From assembly GCA_024683255.1 (NCBI GenBank), contig JAIKYL010000116.1, positions 1 through 12,246 of the forward strand: a stretch of 12,246 bases of DNA. The letters run 5' to 3'. This DNA comes from Bacteroidales bacterium (GTDB lineage: Bacteria; Bacteroidota; Bacteroidia; Bacteroidales; UBA932). This document shows, in pieces, positions 1 through 6,758 of the stretch; position 1 is the stretch's first letter, and each line of letters begins with the position of its first letter. A program made the translations under genes and the position numbers. The notes under the pieces are model-generated. The model worked only from the letters and a program-made list of their open reading frames with translations, did not search any database and was not told where the DNA came from.

Positions 1-624
1 GGCTTTACCGTCGGATTCCAGATTATGGTCCGGATTGGATACCGTACCCACGGTGGCGCGGCAGGCTACGGGAACCATGCGGGTCTCGCCCGAAGGGAGG
101 CGCAGGATGGCGTAGTTGCCTTCACGGGCGGCGAGCTGGGCGTAAGTGCCGGCGGAACGGGCCATGACGGCACCCTGGCCGGGACGGAGCTCAACAGCGT
201 GAACGATGGTACCTACAGGGATAGCGGAGAGCGGAAGGCAGTTGCCCAGGTCCGGGGAAGCGGTTGCACCGGATTCCACCACCTGACCAACCTGCAGGCC
301 GTTGGGAGCCAGGATGTAGCTCTTCTTGCCATCTTCGTATTCGATGAGGGCGATGCGGGCGCTGCGGTTGGGATCGTACTCAATGGTGAGCACGGTTGCC
401 TTGAACTCGTCGCGGTTGCGGATGAAGTCCACAAGACGATACATTCTCTTGTGGCCGCCGCCACGATAACGGACAGTCATCTGGCCGGTATTGTTGCGGC
501 CACCGGTAGACTTAAGAGGGACCAGAAGCGGCTTGTACGGCTTCTTGGCAGTAATTTCCTCGAACGAACTGATGGCCTTGTTGCGCTGGCCAGGAGTTAC
601 GGGCTTATACTTCTTGATTGCCAT
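1..624 (-). CDS. rplB: 50S ribosomal protein L2 (uL2), partial, 3' end beyond window
   Basis: This is the first 208 codons of ribosomal protein L2, which binds 23S rRNA domain IV and is needed for subunit association and peptidyl transfer. The reading frame runs from the ATG on the minus strand at 624 to base 1 without a stop, so roughly the last quarter of the usual ~274 residues is missing, including the conserved C-terminal region with the functional histidine. Visible L2 hallmarks are the N-terminal [14 protein letters not shown], the STGGRN and RYRGGGHKR motifs, the [13 protein letters not shown] stretch and the RATVG.VSNPDHN segment. It follows rplW after 16 bases and has a strong Shine-Dalgarno sequence, so it is translated from the same S10-cluster mRNA. 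Identification is secure; only the far end is unseen. Confidence 0.97.
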   Translation of the reverse strand, partial: MAIKKYKPVTPGQRNKAISSFEEITAKKPYKPLLVPLKSTGGRNNTGQMTVRYRGGGHKRMYRLVDFIRNRDEFKATVLTIEYDPNRSARIALIEYEDGKKSYILAPNGLQVGQVVESGATASPDLGNCLPLSAIPVGTIVHAVELRPGQGAVMARSAGTYAQLAAREGNYAILRLPSGETRMVPVACRATVGTVSNPDHNLESDGKA

Positions 625-633
625 AATTCACTT

Positions 634-639
634 CCTCCT
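634..639 (-). promoter_or_regulatory. Strong ribosome binding site for rplB
   Basis: On the minus strand AGGAGG lies 9 bases before the rplB ATG, in the short gap after the rplW stop. It is a near-perfect match to the anti-Shine-Dalgarno, and it supports the chosen start. Such sites are the exception in Bacteroidota, and in this window they occur only at rplD, rplW and rplB. Confidence 0.85.
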
Positions 640-640
640 C

Positions 641-931
641 TTAGATATTAGCGTAGAAATCAATCTTGTCCTCGCCGGCGAGCGTGACATAGGCCTTCTT
701 GAAGTGGTTCATACGACCCCTCTGAAGACCGGACTTGGTGTAACGCTGCTTGCGCTTGCCATGATAGTTGAGGGTGTTCACGTCTGCGACGGAAACGCCG
801 TACATCTGCTCCACGGCAGCCTTGATCTGCAGCTTATTGGCCTTGCGGTCCACGATGAAACCGTAACGGTTCAGCTTGTCGCCCTGAGCCGTCATTTTCT
901 CGGTTACGATTGGCTTAAGTAAAATTCCCAT
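641..931 (-). CDS. rplW: 50S ribosomal protein L23 (uL23)
   Basis: This encodes L23, a 96-residue protein at the peptide exit tunnel of the large subunit, where trigger factor and SRP dock. The sequence shows the family pattern: an N-terminal LLKPIVTEK motif, then YGFIVDRKANKLQIKAAVE, then the V..VNTLNY..K.KQRYT segment whose basic loop contacts 23S rRNA. Length matches bacterial L23. The ATG at 931 has a Shine-Dalgarno 8 bases upstream that overlaps the rplD stop codon, so translation is probably coupled to rplD. It lies 13 bases after rplD and 16 before rplB, in the canonical S10-cluster order. There is no truncation or frameshift. Confidence 0.97.
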   Translation of the reverse strand: MGILLKPIVTEKMTAQGDKLNRYGFIVDRKANKLQIKAAVEQMYGVSVADVNTLNYHGKRKQRYTKSGLQRGRMNHFKKAYVTLAGEDKIDFYANI

Positions 932-939
932 TTCTTTTT

Positions 940-946
940 CTCCTTT
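940..946 (-). promoter_or_regulatory. Ribosome binding site for rplW overlapping the rplD stop
   Basis: On the minus strand AAAGGAG ends 8 bases before the rplW ATG, and its first bases overlap the rplD TAA codon (945-947). The overlap suggests that ribosomes finishing rplD help start rplW. Confidence 0.8.
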
Positions 947-1571
947 ACTTTACTCTTGCTGCGAGGATATCCTGCACGCCGTCCACAAGCACGAGGGAAT
1001 GGGCATTCATAATGGCGTAGGTATTGATCTCGTCAACGGTGATAACCTTCACGTCCGGAAGGTTGCGGGATGACAGGAAAATATTGTTGGAGTTCTCCGG
1101 CAGCACCACCAGGACCTTGCGGTCACCGGCCTTGATGTTGGAGAGGATGCCAAGCAGTTCCTTGGTCTTGGGGGCCTCCATGGTGAAGGGCTCCACTACC
1201 ACGATCTTGTTCTCCGCGGCCTTATAGGAAAGGGCGCTTACACGGGCCAGCTGCTTGACCTTCTTGTTCAGTTTGAAGCGGTAGTCGCGCGGCTTGGGGC
1301 CGAACACATTGCCACCACCCACGAAGATACCGGCCTTGAGGGAGCCGTGACGTGCACCGCCACCGCCTTTCTGGCGGCCGAGCTTCTTGGTGCTGTAGGC
1401 AACCTCGCTGCGATCCTTGGTCTTGGCAGTACCCTGGCGCTGGGCGGCAAGATACTGGAGGACATCCAAATAAATCACATGGTCGTTGGGCGTTACGCCG
1501 AAGACTTTCTCGTCAAGAACGACTTTCTTTCCGGATTCAGTTCCGTCAATCTTATATACATTCAGCTCCAT
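945..1571 (-). CDS. rplD: 50S ribosomal protein L4 (uL4)
   Basis: This encodes L4, 208 residues, which binds 23S rRNA domain I and extends a long loop into the exit-tunnel constriction. The loop is visible at about residues 45-100 as RQGTAKTKDRSEV, then KKLGRQKGGGGARHG, then IFVGGGNVFGPKPRDY; these are L4 signatures in a Bacteroidota form. The C-terminal globular half ends with the A..LVLVDGVQDIL-like segment. In gamma-proteobacteria L4 also represses its own operon through the mRNA leader; whether that holds here cannot be told. The ATG lies 3 bases after the rplC stop and has GGAGG 8 bases upstream. Length and order are normal. Confidence 0.97.
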   Translation of the reverse strand: MELNVYKIDGTESGKKVVLDEKVFGVTPNDHVIYLDVLQYLAAQRQGTAKTKDRSEVAYSTKKLGRQKGGGGARHGSLKAGIFVGGGNVFGPKPRDYRFKLNKKVKQLARVSALSYKAAENKIVVVEPFTMEAPKTKELLGILSNIKAGDRKVLVVLPENSNNIFLSSRNLPDVKVITVDEINTYAIMNAHSLVLVDGVQDILAARVK

Positions 1572-1574
1572 AGC

Positions 1575-2201
1575 TTAAGCCTCCAGAATTAAGTAAGAAC
1601 CCTTGGCTCCGGGAACGGAACCCTTGACAATGAGAAGATTGTTCTCCGGGATAACCTTGAGAACTTCCAGGTTGAAGACCTTCACGCGCTCGCTGCCCAT
1701 ATGGCCAGCCATACGCATACCCGGGAATACGCGGGACGGCCAGGAGGATGCACCCATGGAACCAGGGTGACGGAGCCTGTTGTGCTGGCCGTGGGTCTCA
1801 CCACCCACACCGGCGAATCCATGACGCTTCACGACGCCCTGGAAACCCTTACCTTTAGAAGTACCGACAACGTCCACGAACTTGACATCCTCAGTGAAGA
1901 CGTCTGCCACGGTGACGGTGTCTCCCAGCTTGAGCTCTCCCGCGAAGTCCATGGGGAATTCCACGAGCTTCTTCTTGGGAGTAGTCCCTGCCTTTTCGAA
2001 ATGGCCCTTCAGGGCCGCGCTGGTGCGTTTCTCTTTCTTTTCGTCATAGGCAAGCTGCACGGCGGAGTAACCATCGGTCTCCACGGTACGGACCTGCGTG
2101 ACAACACACGGACCAGCCTCAACGACGGTGCACGGAATATTCTTCCCGTCGGCACCGAAGACGGAAATCATTCCGACTTTCTTTCCAATTAAACCAGGCA
2201 T
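1575..2201 (-). CDS. rplC: 50S ribosomal protein L3 (uL3)
   Basis: This encodes L3, 208 residues, an early-assembling large-subunit protein whose extended loop reaches the peptidyl transferase centre. It begins [15 protein letters not shown], carries the [17 protein letters not shown] motif and ends with the ...[19 protein letters not shown] segment. The central loop reads [13 protein letters not shown] where the Escherichia coli protein reads GSIGQNQTPGKVF; the glutamine methylated by PrmB in E. coli is therefore not present. I believe this is usual in Bacteroidota rather than a local mutation. rplC is the first gene of the cluster here and, unlike the next three genes, has an A/T-rich upstream stretch with no Shine-Dalgarno. 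The expected upstream partner rpsJ is missing from this spot. Confidence 0.97.
   Translation of the reverse strand: MPGLIGKKVGMISVFGADGKNIPCTVVEAGPCVVTQVRTVETDGYSAVQLAYDEKKEKRTSAALKGHFEKAGTTPKKKLVEFPMDFAGELKLGDTVTVADVFTEDVKFVDVVGTSKGKGFQGVVKRHGFAGVGGETHGQHNRLRHPGSMGASSWPSRVFPGMRMAGHMGSERVKVFNLEVLKVIPENNLLIVKGSVPGAKGSYLILEA
1580..1584 (-). promoter_or_regulatory. Ribosome binding site for rplD inside the rplC 3' end
   Basis: GGAGG on the minus strand lies 8 bases before the rplD ATG, within the last codons of rplC. It fixes the rplD start and suggests coupled translation of L3 and L4. Confidence 0.8.
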
Positions 2202-2241
2202 TGGTGTTTGTTAATTAATTGTTTATTAATGCTTTAACGCT

Positions 2242-2266
2242 AATTGTAGGCCTCTTGGGCACAATT
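2242..2266 (-). promoter_or_regulatory. Stem-loop at the predicted 5' end of the ribosomal mRNA
   Basis: On the minus strand the 6-base arm AATTGT (2266-2261) pairs perfectly with ACAATT (2247-2242). A further GCC/GGC pairing inside closes a five-base loop, with a two-base bulge. The predicted transcription start, a few bases downstream of the TAnnTTTG box at 2282-2275, falls almost exactly at the base of this stem. The leader would therefore begin with a hairpin and then run about 40 A/T-rich bases to the rplC ATG. It could protect the 5' end or serve in feedback control. I see no match to a named leader family, and the stem is short enough that chance cannot be excluded. Confidence 0.4.
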
Positions 2267-2274
2267 GCGGACCG

Positions 2275-2306
2275 CAAAGATACAACTAAATATTTGATTT
2301 TCCAAA
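2275..2306 (-). promoter_or_regulatory. Bacteroidota-type promoter of the rplC-rplD-rplW-rplB operon
   Basis: On the minus strand TTTG (2306-2303) is followed after 20 bases by TATCTTTG (2282-2275). This fits the Bacteroidota housekeeping promoter, with a -33 TTTG/TTG element and a -7 TAnnTTTG element. Start of transcription would be around 2265-2270, giving a leader of about 65 bases before rplC. Both boxes match and the spacing is right, so this is the better of the two promoters in this intergenic region, as expected for ribosomal genes. Confidence 0.75.
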
Positions 2307-2328
2307 ACTTATCAACAGGTTTTTTCAC

Positions 2329-2361
2329 AATCCGGAGGGATGGTTTTTCGGCCTCCGGATT
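2329..2361. repeat. Perfect 10-bp inverted repeat, candidate operator
   Basis: The arm AATCCGGAGG (2329-2338) is repeated exactly in reverse complement as CCTCCGGATT (2352-2361), with a 13-base spacer. Each arm also contains the self-palindrome TCCGGA, and the two copies start 23 bases apart, about two turns of DNA. It lies between the two divergent promoters, immediately upstream of and reaching the -33 region of the plus-strand promoter. It is GC-rich within AT-rich surroundings. A dimeric regulator's site for the receptor operon is the likeliest reading. A remnant terminator is the alternative, since T-rich DNA follows on the plus strand, but no plus-strand gene lies upstream to be terminated. 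Confidence 0.55.
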
Positions 2362-2382
2362 CACCTTTTATCACTTTTTTAT

Positions 2383-2390
2383 TATATTTG
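2383..2390 (+). promoter_or_regulatory. Probable -7 box of the receptor operon promoter
   Basis: TATATTTG matches TAnnTTTG exactly. Transcription would start near 2395, about 60 bases before the receptor ATG. No good TTTG lies 19-21 bases upstream; that position is instead occupied by the right arm of the inverted repeat at 2329-2361. A weak -33 next to a palindrome would suit a promoter that depends on an activator, but this is inference. A second, poorer candidate, CAACTTTG at 2446-2453, is too close to the start codon and has one mismatch. Confidence 0.5.
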
Positions 2391-2458
2391 CAAAACGCGT
2401 AGTGTATCCTTATTTGTTGGGATTTTTAATTCCTTGGCAAATAACCAACTTTGCAGCC

Positions 2459-5416
2459 ATGAAAAAAACGGTCCTCATCATCGTCTTTGCCCTCTTGGCT
2501 CTGTCTGCTCAAGCACAATCCTATAGCTTCAGCGGGCAGGTTTTGGAGAAAAGGACCGGTGAGCCCGTGGAGTATGCCACCGTGCTGCTCACCGCCACGG
2601 AGCAGTGGGCCGTAACGGATGCCGAAGGAAAGTTCTCCATTAAAAATATAAAGGTGGCCGAAAGCACGGTTTCCGTGGCCAGCCTGGGCTATGTAACCCT
2701 TACCCAAAAGGTGGATTTCCGGAAAGAAAAGGCCGATGTCAAGTTCCTGCTGGAAGAGGATAACCTTACCCTGGAAGGCGCCATGGTCACCGCCAAGGAG
2801 AATGGAGAATCGGCCACGACCAGCCGTACCATAGACAAGACCGCCCTGGACCACGTACAGCTCATGAACGTGTCGGACATTTCCAGCCTGCTGCCGGGCG
2901 GGGTCACCCAGAACAACAATCTCACAGCCGAAAGACAGTTCAACATCCGCGCAGGTTCCGCTTCGGAGGGCGGCAACGCCTCCTTCACCACCGCCGTGGA
3001 AGTGGACGGGGTGCGCCTCTCCAACAATGCCTCCTATTCAGAGATTAAAGGCGCGTCCACCAACAGCATCGCCTCCTCCAACGTGGAGTCCGTGGAAGTG
3101 ATAACCGGCGTTCCCTCCGTGGAATACGGAGACATGTCCTCCGGCGTGGTTAAGATCAACACCAAGAAGGGAAAGACCCCCTGGATGGTCACCCTGTCCA
3201 CCAGCCCCAAGACCAGGCAGGCCTCCTTCAGCAAAGGTTTCGGCCTGGGTCAGACGGCCCGCGGAAACGCCAGGGGCGTAATCAACGCCAGTGCGGAATA
3301 TACCCGTTCCGTGAGCGACCAGATGTCGCCCTATACCTCCTACGACCGCAAGCAGCTCTCTCTTACCTACAGCAACACCTTCTCCGCCAGCACGCATCCG
3401 CTGCGTCTGTCGGCCAGCGTAACGGGGAATCTGGGCGGCTTGGACGACGAGGCCGATCCGGACAAACTCACGGGTACTTTCGTCCAGTCCAGGGACAATT
3501 CCGTGCGCGCCAACCTCACGGCCGACTGGCTTCTTAGCCTGCCCTGGATTACCAACCTGGAGCTGAATGCCTCGGGATCCGTCGGCGACAAACGGGTGCG
3601 GGAGAACAAAAACTACCAGCAGAGCGTAACAGACATAGCCCTCCACGCCACTCAGGCAGGGTATTACATGTCGGCCCCCCATCTCCAGGGCGGGGATAAT
3701 CCCGTAGTGATGATTCCCCCGGGCAACCGCTACAACGTGATGGGCGTGGACGACCGTCCCGTAACTGCCAAGGTGTCCCTCAAGGCCAACTGGGCCACAC
3801 ACCTCGGCTCCATCGGCAGCAAGGCCAAGCTGGGTGCGGAGTGGAACTGGGACCACAACCTGGGAATCGGCCAGTACACGGAAGAGGCCTCCACAGCACC
3901 CACCTGGCGGGAATACCGCTACTGCGACAACCCCTCCATGCACAACCTGGGCCTCTATGCCGAAGAAAACCTGATGGTCCCCGTGGGGGAAGGCCGCATC
4001 AACCTCATCGCCGGCGTCCGGGAAGACCTCACCTACATCAAAGGATCGGCCTATGGGCTCACTTCCAGCCTTTCTCCCCGCTTCAACCTCAAATATACCG
4101 TACTGGACGGGGTCGGACGGGCCGATAAGTTCCTGCGGGAACTGAGCTTCCGCGCCAGCTGGGGCGTTGCCGTGAAACTTCCCTCCTTCTCCATCCTGTA
4201 TCCCACGCCCATCTACCTGGACGTGAACGTTTTCACCTCCACGGCATCGGCCGACAATACCGTGTACCGGGCCTACTATGTGCAGCCGCGCGCCATTGAA
4301 TACAACGCAGCCCTGCGCTGGCAGCGAAACCAGCAGGCCGAAGTGGGCGTGGAGGCCAACCTGGGCGGCACGCGCATCTCCCTGGCGGCCTTCCTGAACC
4401 GCACCCTGGACGCCTATGGGCTTATGACCGATTACGACCGCCTCACCTACAACTACACCAGCACGGCCGCCGTACAGGGCCTGTCCATCCCGGCCGCCAA
4501 TCGGGTATACGTGCTGGATCCGGCAACGGGCCTGGTCACCGTGCAGGACAAGACCGGAGCCATGGCCTCTCAGACCATTCAGCCGGAAAAGCGGAAACAG
4601 TTCATTCCCAGGACTTTTGAATACAATGCCCAGAATCCGCTTACGCGCTATGGTGTGGAATGGGTGCTGGAATTCCCGCGCATTGAGGCGGTGGGCACCA
4701 CCATCCGGCTGGACGGTAATTATTACGCCTACAGGGGCATCAAAGCGGACATTACACCGTATTCTCCCTATACCATCACCGGAAGCGACGGAAAGCCGTT
4801 CCGCTATATCGGCTATTATTATGGCGGGAACAAGGTTTCCAACGGCAGCGAAACCCGCACCCTCCGGAACAACCTCACCATCACCACGCACATCCCCAAG
4901 GTGCGCATGATCCTTTCCCTCAAACTGGAGGCCACCGTGCTGCGCTATTCCCGCTCCCTGGCCGAACGGCCCGATAACACCCGCTCCTACGTGCTCCGGG
5001 ACCTCACCAACCTGCTGTCCTACGACCCGTCCGTATCCGTCTATGATGGTGACAATTACGCAGTCTCCTATCCGGACTACTACATTAGCTATGATGAGCC
5101 GGGCATACCTGTGCCGTTTATGGAGAAATTCCTCTGGGCCAAGGAAAACGACCCGGCTCTGTATGCCGACCTTTCCAAGCTGGCCGTTGCCACCAACTTC
5201 CTGTACACCTTTGGGAAAGACTATATCTCCCCTTATTTCTCTGCCAACATAAGCGTAACCAAGGAGCTGGGAGATATTGCCTCCATTTCCTTCTATGCCA
5301 ATAATTTCTTCAACAACATGGGGCAGGTGCGCTCCTCCAAGACCGGCACCTACAGCTCCGTTACCTCCTATATTCCCGCCTTTTACTACGGGCTCACTTT
5401 AAGACTTAAATTTTAA
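2459..5416 (+). CDS. TonB-dependent outer membrane receptor with carboxypeptidase-regulatory-like N-terminal domain
   Basis: This is a 985-residue outer membrane receptor that should import a ligand using TonB-ExbBD energy. Residues 1-20 are a Sec signal peptide (MKKT, hydrophobic core, AQAQ). Residues 22 to about 100 form a carboxypeptidase-regulatory-like domain (GQVLEKRTGEPVEYATV, TDAEGKF, SLGY). A TonB-box-like EGAMVTA is at 106-112. The plug spans about 118-237, with VEVDGVRLSNN and VESVEVITGVPSVEYGDMSSG. The rest is beta-barrel, ending in LTLRLKF with the terminal aromatic needed for insertion. I chose the ATG at 2459 because the frame's earlier ATG at 2219 would bury the signal peptide and run across the promoter. 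There is no SusD partner; the next gene is a DUF4876 lipoprotein, so this is not a standard glycan system. The substrate is unknown; a peptide, protein or metal complex is possible. Confidence 0.92.
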   Translation: MKKTVLIIVFALLALSAQAQSYSFSGQVLEKRTGEPVEYATVLLTATEQWAVTDAEGKFSIKNIKVAESTVSVASLGYVTLTQKVDFRKEKADVKFLLEEDNLTLEGAMVTAKENGESATTSRTIDKTALDHVQLMNVSDISSLLPGGVTQNNNLTAERQFNIRAGSASEGGNASFTTAVEVDGVRLSNNASYSEIKGASTNSIASSNVESVEVITGVPSVEYGDMSSGVVKINTKKGKTPWMVTLSTSPKTRQASFSKGFGLGQTARGNARGVINASAEYTRSVSDQMSPYTSYDRKQLSLTYSNTFSASTHPLRLSASVTGNLGGLDDEADPDKLTGTFVQSRDNSVRANLTADWLLSLPWITNLELNASGSVGDKRVRENKNYQQSVTDIALHATQAGYYMSAPHLQGGDNPVVMIPPGNRYNVMGVDDRPVTAKVSLKANWATHLGSIGSKAKLGAEWNWDHNLGIGQYTEEASTAPTWREYRYCDNPSMHNLGLYAEENLMVPVGEGRINLIAGVREDLTYIKGSAYGLTSSLSPRFNLKYTVLDGVGRADKFLRELSFRASWGVAVKLPSFSILYPTPIYLDVNVFTSTASADNTVYRAYYVQPRAIEYNAALRWQRNQQAEVGVEANLGGTRISLAAFLNRTLDAYGLMTDYDRLTYNYTSTAAVQGLSIPAANRVYVLDPATGLVTVQDKTGAMASQTIQPEKRKQFIPRTFEYNAQNPLTRYGVEWVLEFPRIEAVGTTIRLDGNYYAYRGIKADITPYSPYTITGSDGKPFRYIGYYYGGNKVSNGSETRTLRNNLTITTHIPKVRMILSLKLEATVLRYSRSLAERPDNTRSYVLRDLTNLLSYDPSVSVYDGDNYAVSYPDYYISYDEPGIPVPFMEKFLWAKENDPALYADLSKLAVATNFLYTFGKDYISPYFSANISVTKELGDIASISFYANNFFNNMGQVRSSKTGTYSSVTSYIPAFYYGLTLRLKF

Positions 5417-5428
5417 AACCCTATTATT

Positions 5429-6754
5429 ATGAAACAAAATCTTAACATCCTCATCCTCCTGTCGCTGGGCCTGCTGGCGCTGGGTTGCGAAAAGAAAACC
5501 CCGGATCCGGAACCCATCAATGTGGTTATTACAGTCTCTTACAACAATGCCCCCCTGGCCATCCGCGGCATCAAAGTGAACGTTTCCGACGCCTCCAGCA
5601 CCTATGTCATGGAAGAGGAAACCGACGGCAGTGGCCTTGTCTCCTTCAACCTGCTTCCCGGTTCCTACACGGTTTCCTCCACCTATGTTACCAGTGAAAA
5701 CGGCATACGTCTGTCCTATACCGGCACAACCGGCATTACCGTTTCCCTGGAAAACAAGAACAAGCCCGTCGCCCTGCCCATGCAGAAGGTGGAATCCCGC
5801 CAGGTCATCATCAAGGAACTGTACTTCGCCGGCTGCAACAACCCGGAGACCAACAAGGGTTACAACCAGGATTCTTACGTAATCCTGTATAACAATTCCG
5901 ATATAGAAGCCGACGCCTCCGACGTGGTATTCGGTTTCCTGGGCCCCTATAACGGTCACGGCAACAACAAGTACCGCACCGACGACAATCTCGTGTACGA
6001 AAAGGAAAACTGGGTCCCCGCCTATGGTGCCATCTGGTGGTTCACTGCCGATGTGAAGATTCCCGCCTGGTCTCAGATTGTAGTGGCCATCTTTGGCGCC
6101 ATCGACCATACCGCCACCGTGTCCACGTCCGTTAACCTGGCCGATGCTTCCTATTACTGGATGTCCAACAGCGGAATCGCACAATTCACCAACAGTAAGT
6201 ACGCGGGTTCCGATGCCATTCCCACCAGTCATTACCTGAGTTGCTCCCCCTTCACCCAAGGCAATGCCTGGGCCCTGTCCAACAACTCACCGGCCTTCTT
6301 CATCGGCCAGATGCCCAAGGCCGAGGTTGAAGCCCTTTCCAAAGACACCGAGAATTACGACCATACCATGGGCGCCTCTGCGGCTTTCAACGTGGTCAAA
6401 TTCCCCAAGGATAAAGTGATTGGTGCCATTGAGGTTTACTCCCAGGCCAACTTGGCTAAGAGCGCACCCCGTTTCCCGGCCGACTTAAACAGCGGCTATG
6501 TGGCCATCACCAACAATCAGGGCTATTCCGTATACCGCAACGTGGACCAGGCCTCCACTGAGGCCCTGCCCGAGAACGCCGGTAAGCTGGTCTATGATTA
6601 TGCCCTGGGAACCACCGACGTGGAAGGCACCACGGACCCGTCCGGCATTGATGCCGAGGCCTCCATCGCCAACGGCGCCCACATCGTCTATTCCCAGACC
6701 AACAGCACCGCCAACGATTTCCACCAGCGGAAAAAAGCTTCCCTGAAGAAGTAA
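5429..6754 (+). CDS. DUF4876-family lipoprotein, probable receptor partner
   Basis: This 441-residue protein carries a lipoprotein signal: a hydrophobic stretch ending LALGC, with the lipidated cysteine at position 20. The following EKKTPDPEP is charged near the cysteine, which would fit surface export in Bacteroidota, though weakly. Residues 30-118 look like a beta-sandwich of the carboxypeptidase-regulatory or transthyretin-like kind (TDGSGLVSFNLLPGSYTV). From about 125 comes a region resembling a lamin-tail fold, with IIKELYFAGC and YVILYNNSD. The C-terminal DPSGIDAEASI and NDFHQRKKASL are what I recall as typical of DUF4876. Cysteines 136 and 272 could form a disulfide. Function is undescribed. 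It starts 12 bases after the receptor gene, without a Shine-Dalgarno, and most likely acts as a surface ligand-binding or gating partner of the receptor. Confidence 0.82.
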   Translation: MKQNLNILILLSLGLLALGCEKKTPDPEPINVVITVSYNNAPLAIRGIKVNVSDASSTYVMEEETDGSGLVSFNLLPGSYTVSSTYVTSENGIRLSYTGTTGITVSLENKNKPVALPMQKVESRQVIIKELYFAGCNNPETNKGYNQDSYVILYNNSDIEADASDVVFGFLGPYNGHGNNKYRTDDNLVYEKENWVPAYGAIWWFTADVKIPAWSQIVVAIFGAIDHTATVSTSVNLADASYYWMSNSGIAQFTNSKYAGSDAIPTSHYLSCSPFTQGNAWALSNNSPAFFIGQMPKAEVEALSKDTENYDHTMGASAAFNVVKFPKDKVIGAIEVYSQANLAKSAPRFPADLNSGYVAITNNQGYSVYRNVDQASTEALPENAGKLVYDYALGTTDVEGTTDPSGIDAEASIANGAHIVYSQTNSTANDFHQRKKASLKK

Positions 6755-6758
6755 TCCC

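Noticed and set aside
25..651. Plus-strand open frames of 143-208 codons opposite rplB, rplW and rplC
   Set aside because: They lie wholly opposite well-identified ribosomal protein genes and have no family resemblance or upstream signals.
1740..1800. L3 loop lacking the glutamine that is methylated in Escherichia coli
   Set aside because: I recall the [10 protein letters not shown] form as usual across Bacteroidota L3, so it is a clade trait and not a local novelty.
2309..2317. TTATCAACA, one mismatch from a DnaA box, in an AT-rich intergenic region
   Set aside because: A single imperfect box, with no cluster of boxes and no dnaA or dnaN nearby, does not support a replication origin.
2329..2380. 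Inverted repeat followed by T-rich DNA read as an intrinsic terminator on the plus strand
   Set aside because: The T tract does not directly follow the stem, the loop is 13 bases, and no plus-strand gene lies upstream. An operator fits the position better, though a relic terminator is not excluded.
2219..2458. An 80-residue N-terminal extension of the receptor frame starting at 2219
   Set aside because: It overlaps both promoters and the inverted repeat, encodes no known N-terminal extension, and would bury the clear signal peptide that begins at 2459.
3038..4891. A 617-codon open frame on the minus strand, antisense to the TonB receptor gene
   Set aside because: The translation has no recognisable domain and is rich in Gly, His and Val, as expected from the reverse frame of GC-rich genes that avoid TTA, CTA and TCA codons. 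Similar long antisense frames lie under the DUF4876, DUF6850, M16 and S46 genes, so it is a composition effect.
2459..6754. SusC/SusD-type glycan utilisation pair
   Set aside because: The lipoprotein has none of the helical SusD repeat features and matches DUF4876 instead, and no glycoside hydrolase or glycan sensor gene is present.
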